Below, piece after piece: positions 16,421 through 24,315 of a DNA stretch of 64,000 nucleotides (positions are counted from its first letter, which is position 1; every line of letters begins with the position of its first letter). The notes under the pieces were generated by a model, which was not told the origin of the DNA, searched no databases, and saw only the letters and a program-made list of their open reading frames with translations. The DNA comes from an uncultured Bacillota bacterium (lineage in GTDB: Bacteria; Bacillota; Dehalobacteriia; UBA7702): the NCBI GenBank assembly GCA_902796855.1, contig CADBQN010000037.1, positions 1-64,000 on the forward strand, in the 5' to 3' direction. The position numbers and the translations under genes were made by a program.

Positions 16421-16660
16421 ATGGATAACAAAGTAGCCGTCGTCGGCATCATCCTTCGGGACGTTGCCGCCGTACCGGCGCTCAATGAAATTCTCAGCAG
16501 CTACGATCAGTACATCGTCGGCAGGATGGGTCTGCCCCACGTCAAGGATGATCTCCGCGTGATCAGCATCATCATCGACGCCCCCTCTGACGTCATCGCC
16601 TTTTTCACCGGAAAGATATCCCAGCTTGAGGGCGTGTCCTCCCAGGCGCTCTACGCCTGA
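16421..16660 (+). CDS. TM1266-like iron-only hydrogenase system regulator family protein
   Basis: 79 residues with the small ACT/NikR-C-like fold of the TM1266 family (V-A-V-V-G-I-I-L at the N-terminus, V-I-S-I-I-I-D-A-P in the middle). Members are named for their link to [FeFe]-hydrogenase maturation genes, but none are here; in this cluster it sits between rubredoxin and the flavodiiron protein. It has no DNA-binding segment of its own. The function is unproven and the family assignment is from memory of the pattern. Confidence 0.7.
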   Translation: MDNKVAVVGIILRDVAAVPALNEILSSYDQYIVGRMGLPHVKDDLRVISIIIDAPSDVIAFFTGKISQLEGVSSQALYA

Positions 16661-16724
16661 GCGGCGCGGCCTTAACGGATCGATGGAATTTCCTGCTTAC
16701 TCTCAAACCTCATAAAAACACTTC

Positions 16725-16751
16725 AGCGGTTGCGATGCCATTGCAACCGCT
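16725..16751. promoter_or_regulatory. Inverted repeat over the fprA promoter
   Basis: AGCGGTTGC-(9)-GCAACCGCT, 9-bp perfect arms. A TATAAT follows at 16761-16766, so the repeat covers the -35 region of the flavodiiron gene promoter. It could be an operator; a terminator is unlikely because no T tract follows. The half-site differs from the 15741 palindrome. Confidence 0.5.
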
Positions 16752-16787
16752 TGATGTGCGTATAATTCCAATTCTTATTCAGAAAGG

Positions 16788-18008
16788 ATGAACGTATACC
16801 CCATGAAATGCGTAAAAAAAGTTACCGATAACCTCTACTGGGTCGGCGCCAACGACCGCACCACCGAACGCTTTGAAAGCGTCTATCCCATCCCCGAAGG
16901 CGTCTCCTACAATGCCTATGTCCTCATCGACGGCGACAAGACCGTGCTCTTCGACACCGTTGATTTCGCTTTCTGCCGCCCGTTTTTGGAAAACGTCGCC
17001 GCGGTGCTCGACGGCAGAAAACTCGACTATATCGTCGTTAACCACATGGAACCGGACCACGCCGCTTCCTTTGAGTTCACCGCCAACGCCTACCCCGAAG
17101 CGACCATCGTCTGCAACGCCAAGATCCAGACGATGATGGGCCAATATTTCAACACCGACTTTACCGAACGGTTCCACACCGTGAAGGAAGGCGACACCCT
17201 CGCCCTCAACGACCACACTCTGACCTTTGTCATGGCGCCCCTCGTCCATTGGCCCGAAGTCATGATGACCTATGACATCACCAGCAAAACGCTGTTCTCC
17301 GCCGACGCCTTCGGCACCTTCGGCACTCTCAACGGCAAGCTCTTCAACGACGAGTTCGACTTTGACCGCGACCTCATCGATCACGCCCGCCGCTATTACT
17401 GCAACATCGTCGGCAAATACGGCAAACAGGTCCAGAACGTCCTGAAAAAGGCCGCGTCCATCGACATCCAGCGCATCTGCCCCCTCCACGGCCCGATCTG
17501 GCGGAGCGATCTCGGCTACTTCATCGAAAAGCACGACCTCTGGAGCAGCTATAAGGAAGAAAAGAAGGGCATCGTCATCATCTATACCTCGATGTACGGC
17601 GGCACCCAGAACATGGCTGAAATCTTCGCCGCCGGCCTCAACGACAGAGGCGTCACCGAAATCACGATGTACGACGCCGCGAAGACCCATCCTTCCTACC
17701 TCATCGCCGACATCTTCAAATACAGCCACTTCGCCATCGCCTGCCCGACCTACACCGGGGAAATCCATCCCCTCATCGAAACGCTGCTGATGGAAATGAA
17801 GCACCTCTCCGTCCAGAACAAGACCGCCGCGGTGATGGAAAACGGCAGCTGGGCCCCGGCCTCCGGCAAAAAGATCCGCGCCATGCTGGATGAAATGAAG
17901 AACATCAACGTCATCGACCCGACGGTCACCATCAAATCCACGATGAAAGACGCCCAGACCGCTGATATGGACGCGCTCCTCGACGCGATGGCCGCGTCGC
18001 TGAAATGA
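16788..18008 (+). CDS. fprA: Flavodiiron protein (FprA-type NO/O2 reductase)
   Basis: 406 residues. The metallo-beta-lactamase-like diiron domain has N-H-M-E-P-D-H-A-A-S (the HxExDH ligand motif). A C-terminal flavodoxin domain follows, with Y-T-S-M-Y-G-G-T-Q-N-M-A near residue 265 for FMN. The enzyme reduces oxygen to water or NO to N2O using electrons from rubredoxin. Two starts are possible: ATG at 16788, which touches the AGAAAGG site, or ATG at 16803, which is far from it. I give the longer one. It is followed by the flavin reductase fusion, a likely electron donor. Confidence 0.9.
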   Translation: MNVYPMKCVKKVTDNLYWVGANDRTTERFESVYPIPEGVSYNAYVLIDGDKTVLFDTVDFAFCRPFLENVAAVLDGRKLDYIVVNHMEPDHAASFEFTANAYPEATIVCNAKIQTMMGQYFNTDFTERFHTVKEGDTLALNDHTLTFVMAPLVHWPEVMMTYDITSKTLFSADAFGTFGTLNGKLFNDEFDFDRDLIDHARRYYCNIVGKYGKQVQNVLKKAASIDIQRICPLHGPIWRSDLGYFIEKHDLWSSYKEEKKGIVIIYTSMYGGTQNMAEIFAAGLNDRGVTEITMYDAAKTHPSYLIADIFKYSHFAIACPTYTGEIHPLIETLLMEMKHLSVQNKTAAVMENGSWAPASGKKIRAMLDEMKNINVIDPTVTIKSTMKDAQTADMDALLDAMAASLK

Positions 18009-18031
18009 GCGGGAACAGGAAGGAGGACACC

Positions 18032-19189
18032 ATGAATCCTACCGCGATGTTCCGCATCGGCTATGGCCTTTACGTCGTCACCGCCAAGGACGGCAAGGAC
18101 AACGGCTGCATCGTCAACACCTTTTCCCAGGTCACCTCGGAGCCGAACCGCGTGTCGCTGACGGTGAACAAACAAAATTATACCCATGACATGATCGCTT
18201 CCACCGGTCTTTTCAACGTCTCCATGCTGACGACGGCGACGCCCTTCTCCGTTTTTGAGCATTTCGGGTTTCAAACCGGCAGGGAAACCGACAAATTCGC
18301 CGATTTCACCAAAATCGGCAGAAGCGAAAACGGCCTGATCTACCTCACCCAATACACCAACGCTTACATCTCCGGCCGGGTGATCCAAAGCATTGACCTC
18401 GGCACCCACACGATGTTCATCGCCAACGTCACCGCCGCCGAAGTCCTCAACGACGAAACGTCGCTGACCTACGATTTTTACCAGAAATTTGTCAAGCCGA
18501 AACCGAAAAAGACAAAGAAAAAGGGGTGGCGCTGCCGGATCTGCGGCTACGTCTACGAAGGCGACGAGCTCCCGGCGGACTTTACCTGCCCGGTGTGCAA
18601 ACACGGCGCCGCCGACTTTGAGCCGATCCCCTCGGACGAACCGGCGGAAGACGCCGCCGACTTTGCCGGCAGCCGCACCGAAGCCAACCTGCAGGAGGCC
18701 TTTGCCGGGGAATCCCAGGCGAGGAATAAATACACATATTTCGCCGAGCGGGCCAGAACCGACGGCTTTGAGGAAATCGCCGCCATCTTTGAGGAAACGG
18801 CGCTGAACGAACGGGAGCACGCCAAGATCTGGTTCCGGCTCCTCCATCAGAACCGCGTTCCCGATACCGCCGAGAACCTCCGCGCCGCCGCCGCCGGGGA
18901 AAACGGCGAATGGACCGATATGTATCCCCGGATGGCCGAGGAAGCCAGAAAAGAGGGCTTCGACGACATCGCCGCTCTCTTTGAGCGGGTCGGCGCCATC
19001 GAGAAGGGCCACGAAGCCCGCTATAAGAAGCTCCTGGCCAAGGTGGAAGGGGAAACCGTTTTTGAAGAGGAAGCGGAAGTCACCTGGATCTGCCGGAACT
19101 GCGGCTATGAGGTAAAAGCCGCCGCCGCGCCGAAGGTCTGCCCCATCTGCAGCTACGGCCAGAGCTACTTTGAAAAAAAGATAAGATAA
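18032..19189 (+). CDS. Flavin reductase - rubredoxin - rubrerythrin fusion
   Basis: 385 residues with four parts. Residues 1-155 are a flavin reductase (flavoredoxin-like) domain. Residues 165-199 are a rubredoxin domain (C-R-I-C-G-Y ... C-P-V-C-K). Residues 210-345 are a rubrerythrin ferritin-like domain with E-S-Q-A-R and E-R-E-H diiron motifs, and residues 350-385 a second rubredoxin-like knuckle (C-R-N-C-G-Y ... C-P-I-C). The first two parts match the Hrb (flavin reductase-rubredoxin) that feeds FprA in Moorella; a fused rubrerythrin is unusual. It should shuttle NAD(P)H electrons to the flavodiiron protein and remove peroxide itself. Start ATG at 18032 with AGGAGG. Confidence 0.9.
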   Translation: MNPTAMFRIGYGLYVVTAKDGKDNGCIVNTFSQVTSEPNRVSLTVNKQNYTHDMIASTGLFNVSMLTTATPFSVFEHFGFQTGRETDKFADFTKIGRSENGLIYLTQYTNAYISGRVIQSIDLGTHTMFIANVTAAEVLNDETSLTYDFYQKFVKPKPKKTKKKGWRCRICGYVYEGDELPADFTCPVCKHGAADFEPIPSDEPAEDAADFAGSRTEANLQEAFAGESQARNKYTYFAERARTDGFEEIAAIFEETALNEREHAKIWFRLLHQNRVPDTAENLRAAAAGENGEWTDMYPRMAEEARKEGFDDIAALFERVGAIEKGHEARYKKLLAKVEGETVFEEEAEVTWICRNCGYEVKAAAAPKVCPICSYGQSYFEKKIR

Positions 19190-19205
19190 AACGCTGAAAC
19201 GCGGG

Positions 19206-19241
19206 AAAGCCCGGAACACACCGTTCCGGGCTTTGCTTTTG
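19206..19241 (+). terminator. Terminator of the oxidative-stress cluster
   Basis: AAAGCCCGGAAC / GTTCCGGGCTTT, a 12-bp perfect stem with a 5-base loop, then GCTTTTG. It lies between convergent genes and could work in both directions. Confidence 0.85.
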
Positions 19242-19252
19242 TAAAAACTTCG

Positions 19253-20551
19253 TCACTCTTCCCGCAGCGCCGCCAACGCCAGCCCCCAGCAGAGGAAGAG
19301 GAACGGGGCGGCGATGCAGACACGCAGACCGAAAAAGGCCTGGACACCATAGCCGAAGGCGCCGCTGCCCCAGATGACGGCAGCATTGTTTTGCCGATGT
19401 CTCACGACCAGCGCCAACGAAAGAACGAGGGCGGCAGCATAGGCCGAAAAGGCCAGCAGCCCCTCGCTGACGAGGATGTTCAGATACTCGTTGTGGGCGG
19501 CGTCGATGGCGGCGGTGTAGGTGACGTCCTTCGCCGCGTCGTAGCGCCGGAACTCCGCCGTCATCCGCTGACCCAGAGTGTCGCAGCCGCCGCCAAAGAG
19601 CGGGCGCTCCGGCACGAGGGCGGCGACGCTGCGCCAGATGAAGAGGCGCCCGGTGCCGAAACCGTCGTCCCACTCGCCCCGGGACAGGGCGTGGAGCTCA
19701 TGGAGGGTGCCGCCGCCGATGTCGAAACAGTAAATCCCGGCGATGGCGAGGAGCACCACGAGGAGCAGGACAAGAGCGAAGCGGCGGCGGTGGGCCGGAT
19801 TTCTCAGGATCACCGACGGCAGGAGCAGCAGCGTGCCGCCGAAAACGGCGGCGACGGCGGCGGCGACGCGGATCTTAAGCGTCACCGCCCAGACCATGAC
19901 GACGGGGATCAGCAAAAGAAAGCGGCTTTTCCCCTGCCCCCGCAGGAGAGCGGCGGTCAGCAGCGGCCCGGCCGCGGAAAGCACCGCCCCGGTGAGACCG
20001 GCGTTGCCGGCGGTGCCGATGAACTCGTAGCGGTACGCGTCGTTGCCGTCGTAGTAAGTGAGCCCCTCGGGATAGAAATGAAAGGGGTTCCCGCCCAGGA
20101 GCTGACTGAAGCAGACCAGGCAGAAGAGAACGACGGAAACGGCGAAAACAGCGATGAGACGGCGGGAAGGACGACCGAAAAGCGCCGCGCCGAAAAAGCA
20201 CAGTCCGTAGCAGGCAACGGTGAGCAGCCCCTCACGGCGGTGGAAGCCGAGGAGCGTTTGGGGAAAATACGGCGAAAGGCAGGCGCTGACGGCGGTGAAG
20301 AGCAGAAACAGCCCCATCAGCGCGAGGACGGCGGCGACGCCCCGGCCGACTTTCGGCCGCGTGCGGCGGCGGCAGAAAAGCGCCGTCAGACCGAAAGCGT
20401 AAGCGCCGCAGATCGCCAGGAAGAGCCCGTATTTAAAGGACGTGATCGACGTATAGCCGCCCTTTCCCACCGCCAGCAGATAGACGCTGAACAGAACGGC
20501 GATGAACAGCGACGTCAGCGCCGACGCCGACAGCGTTTTTCCCTTCTCCAT
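19253..20551 (-). CDS. O-antigen ligase-like (Wzy_C) membrane protein
   Basis: 432 residues with about ten to twelve membrane segments and one large outside loop in the C-terminal third containing G-T-G-R-L-F-I-W-R-S and H-N-E-Y-L-N-I-L. This is the O-antigen ligase/polymerase pattern (conserved R and H-N-E-Y-L). Such proteins join glycans to lipid or protein acceptors. No glycan gene cluster surrounds it, so the substrate is open. I chose ATG at 20551 (GGGGAGGGA site). A TATAAT lies at 20585-20580 on the minus strand. Confidence 0.75.
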   Translation of the reverse strand: MEKGKTLSASALTSLFIAVLFSVYLLAVGKGGYTSITSFKYGLFLAICGAYAFGLTALFCRRRTRPKVGRGVAAVLALMGLFLLFTAVSACLSPYFPQTLLGFHRREGLLTVACYGLCFFGAALFGRPSRRLIAVFAVSVVLFCLVCFSQLLGGNPFHFYPEGLTYYDGNDAYRYEFIGTAGNAGLTGAVLSAAGPLLTAALLRGQGKSRFLLLIPVVMVWAVTLKIRVAAAVAAVFGGTLLLLPSVILRNPAHRRRFALVLLLVVLLAIAGIYCFDIGGGTLHELHALSRGEWDDGFGTGRLFIWRSVAALVPERPLFGGGCDTLGQRMTAEFRRYDAAKDVTYTAAIDAAHNEYLNILVSEGLLAFSAYAAALVLSLALVVRHRQNNAAVIWGSGAFGYGVQAFFGLRVCIAAPFLFLCWGLALAALREE

Positions 20552-20714
20552 GGCGAATCCCTCCCCAAAGTTTTTTTCTATTATACCCCTTCGCCGAAAA
20601 AGGCGCAACACCGGTAAAAAATTCCTGCATAACGGCGGCAAAAACGGTCATCCTAAGGAAAAAGAAGGCCGCCGCGGAACGGCGGCGGCGAAAAACACCA
20701 AAGGAGAACGAACC

Positions 20715-21008
20715 ATGAAAAAGATCACAGCGATCCTGCTGATCCTCTGTCTGTGCCTTTCCTTTGCCGCCTGCGGCGACAACAGCGGCAGCGCCGCCGA
20801 CGCCGGAGACGACGCCGGGGACATCGTGGAAGACGTCACCGATACCGGCAAAGACGTTGTGGACGACACCGTCGACGCCGGCAAGGACGTCGCCGACGAA
20901 GCCGAAGACGCCGCCAAGGACGTCGGCGACGGTGTGAAGAACGCCGTTGAGGACGAAAAAGACATGGTGGACGACGCCGTGGACAGCGACACCGAAAACG
21001 ACCGCTGA
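20715..21008 (+). CDS. Small acidic repetitive lipoprotein
   Basis: 97 residues. A lipoprotein signal peptide ends in S-F-A-A-C-G. The mature part is almost only D, A, V, G, E, K and T, in imperfect repeats of the type D-x-G-K-D-V-x-D-x-x-x-D-A. It is predicted to be a surface-exposed acidic helix or disordered tether. No family recognised. The gene has its own AAGGAGA site and is followed by a terminator. Confidence 0.75.
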   Translation: MKKITAILLILCLCLSFAACGDNSGSAADAGDDAGDIVEDVTDTGKDVVDDTVDAGKDVADEAEDAAKDVGDGVKNAVEDEKDMVDDAVDSDTENDR

Positions 21009-21031
21009 AAAACAAGCGCAGAAACGAGCAG

Positions 21032-21067
21032 AAAGGCCATGCCCGCCCCGGCGGGAGCGGCCTTTTT
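21032..21067 (+). terminator. Intrinsic terminator after the acidic lipoprotein gene
   Basis: AAAGGCC ... GGCCTTT outer stem enclosing a GCCCGC/GCGGG inner stem, followed by a T tract. Confidence 0.8.
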
Positions 21068-21070
21068 CGT

Positions 21071-21099
21071 TTGACACGGCGGCGAAAATCATCTATAAT
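21071..21099 (+). promoter_or_regulatory. Consensus sigma-70 promoter
   Basis: TTGACA at 21071-21076 and TATAAT at 21094-21099, 17-base spacer, both hexamers perfect. Drives the 21143 gene. Confidence 0.85.
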
Positions 21100-21142
21100 T
21101 TGAGTGGAATCCGTTCCGAAAAACGAGGAGGAAGACCCGGCC

Positions 21143-21952
21143 ATGATGAACGATCCCCTGTTTCTGTGCCGCATGATGATGCGCCTGTATACCGTCGCCC
21201 CGGACGAAAACGGCGTCAGCCGCAGCCCGGCGCTGTGGGAAAGCTATCAGGAAATCGAGGAAGGGCTTTTCGCGGCCTTTCGGGCCGAGAACATCCGCCC
21301 CGTGCCGGTGCGGGTGCTTTCCGATTTCAACGGCACGATCCGTTCCGTACTGGAACTGGTGTTCTGCGCCGCGGAGCCAACGATCCCCATCCCCGAGGAG
21401 CTCTACCGCCTCTTTGGCGATTACGGCGTCAAAGGCTTTACCGCCCCGGCGGAGCCGCCGGTGATCCGCCTGGCCTATACGGGGCGCTGCTACGACTACG
21501 AGACGAAAACGCGGCTCATCACCGACGGCCTGCAGATCGGCTCTCTGGGGAAAATCGCCCTGGATTTCTACTCCCTGGACGAAATGACAAAGGCCGGCGT
21601 CTCCTGCCGCCTGACCCACGAGATCCTCCACGTCTTCGGCGTTTCCGAAGAGGAAATGGTCTACTATAAACCCAAAGCCTACCTCGGGCTCCTCGACCAC
21701 GTCAACCGCCTCAGCGATAAAGTCCTCGCCGCCGCCGAAGCGGCGCGGCCGGTCTTTGAGCGCTCGGCGGGGAGCATCGCCGCGGCGAACCCCCAATGGT
21801 TGGCGGCCCTGACCGACCTGGGCCAAAAGCTGAAGGACAGCGGCTATCCCGACGCGCCGGAGCGCGCCGCCAAAACAGCGCTGCGGCTGCCGGAGAACGT
21901 GATCGACGGCGGCACCGTCACCTACGCCGTCCGCGACGTCCTCTATATGTAG
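21143..21952 (+). CDS. Unknown protein with HExxH motif, putative zinc protease-like
   Basis: 269 residues, no signal peptide and no membrane segment. H-E-I-L-H at residues 159-163, preceded by hydrophobic and small residues (R-L-T), is a clear HExxH zinc-binding pattern. I see no obvious third ligand downstream, though glutamates near residues 169-171 are candidates. I recognise no family. It has a perfect promoter and a GAGGAGGAAG site at good spacing. The stop is TAG, one of three amber stops in the window; read-through would add only about ten residues. Confidence 0.6.
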   Translation: MMNDPLFLCRMMMRLYTVAPDENGVSRSPALWESYQEIEEGLFAAFRAENIRPVPVRVLSDFNGTIRSVLELVFCAAEPTIPIPEELYRLFGDYGVKGFTAPAEPPVIRLAYTGRCYDYETKTRLITDGLQIGSLGKIALDFYSLDEMTKAGVSCRLTHEILHVFGVSEEEMVYYKPKAYLGLLDHVNRLSDKVLAAAEAARPVFERSAGSIAAANPQWLAALTDLGQKLKDSGYPDAPERAAKTALRLPENVIDGGTVTYAVRDVLYM

Positions 21953-22041
21953 CGCCGCGCCGGCCTTCAACAAAAAAAAGAATAAACAAGCCTCCTTTCG
22001 CGAAAACTATAATTAAAGTTCAGCGTAAGGAGGCCTTTTTT

Positions 22042-22206
22042 ATGTTACACTGCAAGAACTGCGGCAGCGTCATCGTCCCGGGCAGGATCTACCTGTCCAG
22101 CGACGGGTTCTACTGTCACCGCTGCGCCGAGGGAGTCCGTTCGTATCTACCGCTCTCCTTCCCGGGGAAACGGCCGGAAGGGAGGAACGATCATGTCACG
22201 ATGTGA
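22042..22206 (+). CDS. Small zinc-ribbon protein
   Basis: 54 residues with C-K-N-C-G near residue 4 and C-H-R-C-A near 29, a two-knuckle zinc ribbon. TATAAT at 22008-22013 and GTAAGGAGG before the ATG support expression. It overlaps the next gene by 14 bases. Function unknown. Confidence 0.65.
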   Translation: MLHCKNCGSVIVPGRIYLSSDGFYCHRCAEGVRSYLPLSFPGKRPEGRNDHVTM

Positions 22207-22381
22207 GCACTGCGGCAGGACCGTCCGAAACAAAGAGGACGTCTACACCTACAAGGGGAAAGAGCTCTGCGAGGACTGCGCGGTGATGTTCCAGAACCGC
22301 GATTTCAGTTCCACCAAGATCATGGGCTGCGACGGCCCCGTCGGCCGGGCCATGCACAAAGCGGAGCAGTCCCTGAAATAA
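22193..22381 (+). CDS. Small zinc-finger (LIM-like) protein
   Basis: 62 residues with C-E-H-C-G near residue 4 and C-E-D-C-A near 29, the same spacing as the protein encoded just upstream, so the two look like a tandem pair from one duplication. It ends in a charged helix (M-H-K-A-E-Q-S-L-K). Overlapping start inside the upstream gene suggests coupled translation. Function unknown. Confidence 0.65.
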   Translation: MSRCEHCGRTVRNKEDVYTYKGKELCEDCAVMFQNRDFSSTKIMGCDGPVGRAMHKAEQSLK

Positions 22382-22415
22382 CCGCGAAAGCGGATGGGAG
22401 CACAATACTCCCACA

Positions 22416-22453
22416 AAGAACGCCGCCGGGAGCATTCCTCCGGCGGCGTTCTT
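22416..22453 (+). terminator. Strong intrinsic terminator, probably bidirectional
   Basis: AAGAACGCCGCCGG(GAG) / (CTC)CGGCGGCGTTCTT stem of about 16 bp with a 5-base loop. It lies between the zinc-finger pair and convergent paaK. Confidence 0.75.
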
Positions 22454-22469
22454 GCCTTCGTTCTTTATT

Positions 22470-23717
22470 TCAGACGAAGCGGCGGTCAAAGACGCGCTTC
22501 GATTTCTTTTCGCTCCGGGGCAGTTCGCCGAGGGCGACGGCTTCCGTCTCCACGGTGATGTTGATCCTCGTTTTAAACAACGTTTTCAGCTTGGCTTCCA
22601 GCGATTTGCGGCTTTCACCGGCGGGGAGGGACGTTTCCACCCGCACCTTCATGTGATCCTTGCCCTCCAGGTGGTCGATGAGGACCTGATACTCACTGGA
22701 GGCGTCGTCCAGTTCCTTTAAAATATCCTCGATCTGACCGGGGAAGATGTTGACGCCCTTGACCTTGACCATGTCGTCGGTGCGGCCGAGGATCGTGTCG
22801 ATGCGGGGATAGTCGCGGCCGCAGGGACAGGGCTCGTCGGCGGGGATGATCCGGGTGAGGTCGTGGGTGCGGTAGCGGATCAGCGGCGCGCCTTCCTTTT
22901 CCAGGGTAGTGATGACCAGCTCGCCGAGTTCCCCGTCGGGGAGCACCGCGCCGGTCTTCGGGTCGATGATCTCAAAATAGAGATAATCGTCAAAATAGTG
23001 CATGCCGGTCTCATATTCACAGTTCACGGCGATGCCGGGGCCGTAGATTTCCGTCAGGCCGTAGATATCGTAGAGCTCGATGCCCAGCTCGTCGGCGATG
23101 CGGCGGCGCATCTTCTCGCCCCAGCGTTCGGAACCGATGACGCCCTTTTTCAGTTTGATATGCTCCCGGATGCCGCGCTTCTCGATTTCCTCCGCCAGCA
23201 GCAGAGCGTAGGACGAAGTGGAGCAGAGCACGGTGGAGCCGAGATCCCGCATGAACTGGATCTGCTTTTCGGTGTTGCCGGGGCCCATCGGCACCGCCAT
23301 AGCGCCGAGGAGCTCCGCGCCAAGCTGAAAGCCGATGCCGGCGGTCCACAGACCGTATCCCGGCGTGATCTGGATGCGGTCTTCCCGGGTGATGCCGGCG
23401 ATTTCGTAACAGCGCTTGAAGAGGATCGCCCAGTCGTCGACATCCTTTTGGGTATAAGGGATGATGACCGGCGTCCCGGTGGTGCCGCTGGAAGAATGGA
23501 TACGGACGATCTCCGAATCCGTCACGGCGGAGAGCCCTAAGGGATAGGCGTCCCGGAGGTCGGCCTTTTCCGAAAAGGGCAGTTGCTCAAAATCCTCTTT
23601 GCCGCCGATGGCCTCGATGTCGAAGCCCTCCAATTTCTGAGCGTAGAAGCTCCCGGCCGCTTTGACGCGGCGGAGCTGTTTTTTGATTTTTTCTAACTGT
23701 GTCTGGGATAATTCCAT
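22470..23717 (-). CDS. paaK: Phenylacetate-CoA ligase family (aryl-acetate-CoA ligase)
   Basis: 415 residues. The ATP-binding loop S-S-S-G-T-T-G-T-P near residue 75, Y-G-L-T-E-I-Y-G-P near 220 and the C-terminal hinge and lysine region are in PaaK order. It activates phenylacetate or related arylacetates to CoA thioesters with ATP to AMP. It is the last gene of the T-box-controlled iorA-iorB-paaK operon, 6 bases after iorB. In that setting it should supply arylacetyl-CoA for reductive carboxylation, or run downstream of oxidation. Confidence 0.9.
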   Translation of the reverse strand: MELSQTQLEKIKKQLRRVKAAGSFYAQKLEGFDIEAIGGKEDFEQLPFSEKADLRDAYPLGLSAVTDSEIVRIHSSSGTTGTPVIIPYTQKDVDDWAILFKRCYEIAGITREDRIQITPGYGLWTAGIGFQLGAELLGAMAVPMGPGNTEKQIQFMRDLGSTVLCSTSSYALLLAEEIEKRGIREHIKLKKGVIGSERWGEKMRRRIADELGIELYDIYGLTEIYGPGIAVNCEYETGMHYFDDYLYFEIIDPKTGAVLPDGELGELVITTLEKEGAPLIRYRTHDLTRIIPADEPCPCGRDYPRIDTILGRTDDMVKVKGVNIFPGQIEDILKELDDASSEYQVLIDHLEGKDHMKVRVETSLPAGESRKSLEAKLKTLFKTRINITVETEAVALGELPRSEKKSKRVFDRRFV

Positions 23718-23723
23718 GATCTC

Positions 23724-24314
23724 TTATCTCTTTTCTGATAGGGTCTTCGCGCCGAGTTCCAGCGCTTTTTTGTTCATATCGAGAAACCGCGGCCTGATTT
23801 TTTTGGCCATGGCGGTTTCGATTTCACTGAGGGTCAGCCCCATTTCACCGCTTTCGGCGAGGGCGCCGAGGAGCGCCATGTTGACCACGCGGGGGGACCC
23901 GCAGACGGCGACAATGGCAGCGGTATCGAGGACGGCGGCTTTTTCCAGGTGCTCCCGCAGATAGGCCAGGATCGCCCCGCCGTCATAGGCGGTGCCGCCG
24001 AGGGAGGCGGTGACCGGAGCGACGGTCTCGGGACAGGTGATCACCGTGCCGCCTTCCTTTAAGTAACGAAGATTGCGGAGCACCTCGCCGGGCTCAAAAC
24101 CGAGGAGCACATCGGCGCCGCCGTTGGGGATCAGCGGCGAGGGCACCGACGCGCCGACGCGAACGTGGCTGACGACGGAACCGCCCCGCTGGGCCATGCC
24201 GATGGTTTCGGCGGTGCGGGCAAACAGCCCCTTTCCCATGGCGGCGGCGGCAATGATCCGGGAAGCGAGAACGGTGCCCTGACCGCCGACGCCGCAAAGC
24301 AGACAACTCTTCAT
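23724..24314 (-). CDS. iorB: Indolepyruvate:ferredoxin oxidoreductase beta subunit
   Basis: 196 residues. G-V-G-G-Q-G-T-V-L-A-S-R near residue 8 and M-A-Q-R-G-G-S-V-V-S-H near 40 are the gamma-domain signatures of 2-oxoacid:ferredoxin oxidoreductases. With IorA it interconverts aryl pyruvates and arylacetyl-CoA. The ATG at 24314 lies one base after the iorA stop; longer in-frame starts overlap the iorA ferredoxin domain and are rejected. Confidence 0.92.
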   Translation of the reverse strand: MKSCLLCGVGGQGTVLASRIIAAAAMGKGLFARTAETIGMAQRGGSVVSHVRVGASVPSPLIPNGGADVLLGFEPGEVLRNLRYLKEGGTVITCPETVAPVTASLGGTAYDGGAILAYLREHLEKAAVLDTAAIVAVCGSPRVVNMALLGALAESGEMGLTLSEIETAMAKKIRPRFLDMNKKALELGAKTLSEKR

Positions 24315-24315
24315 C

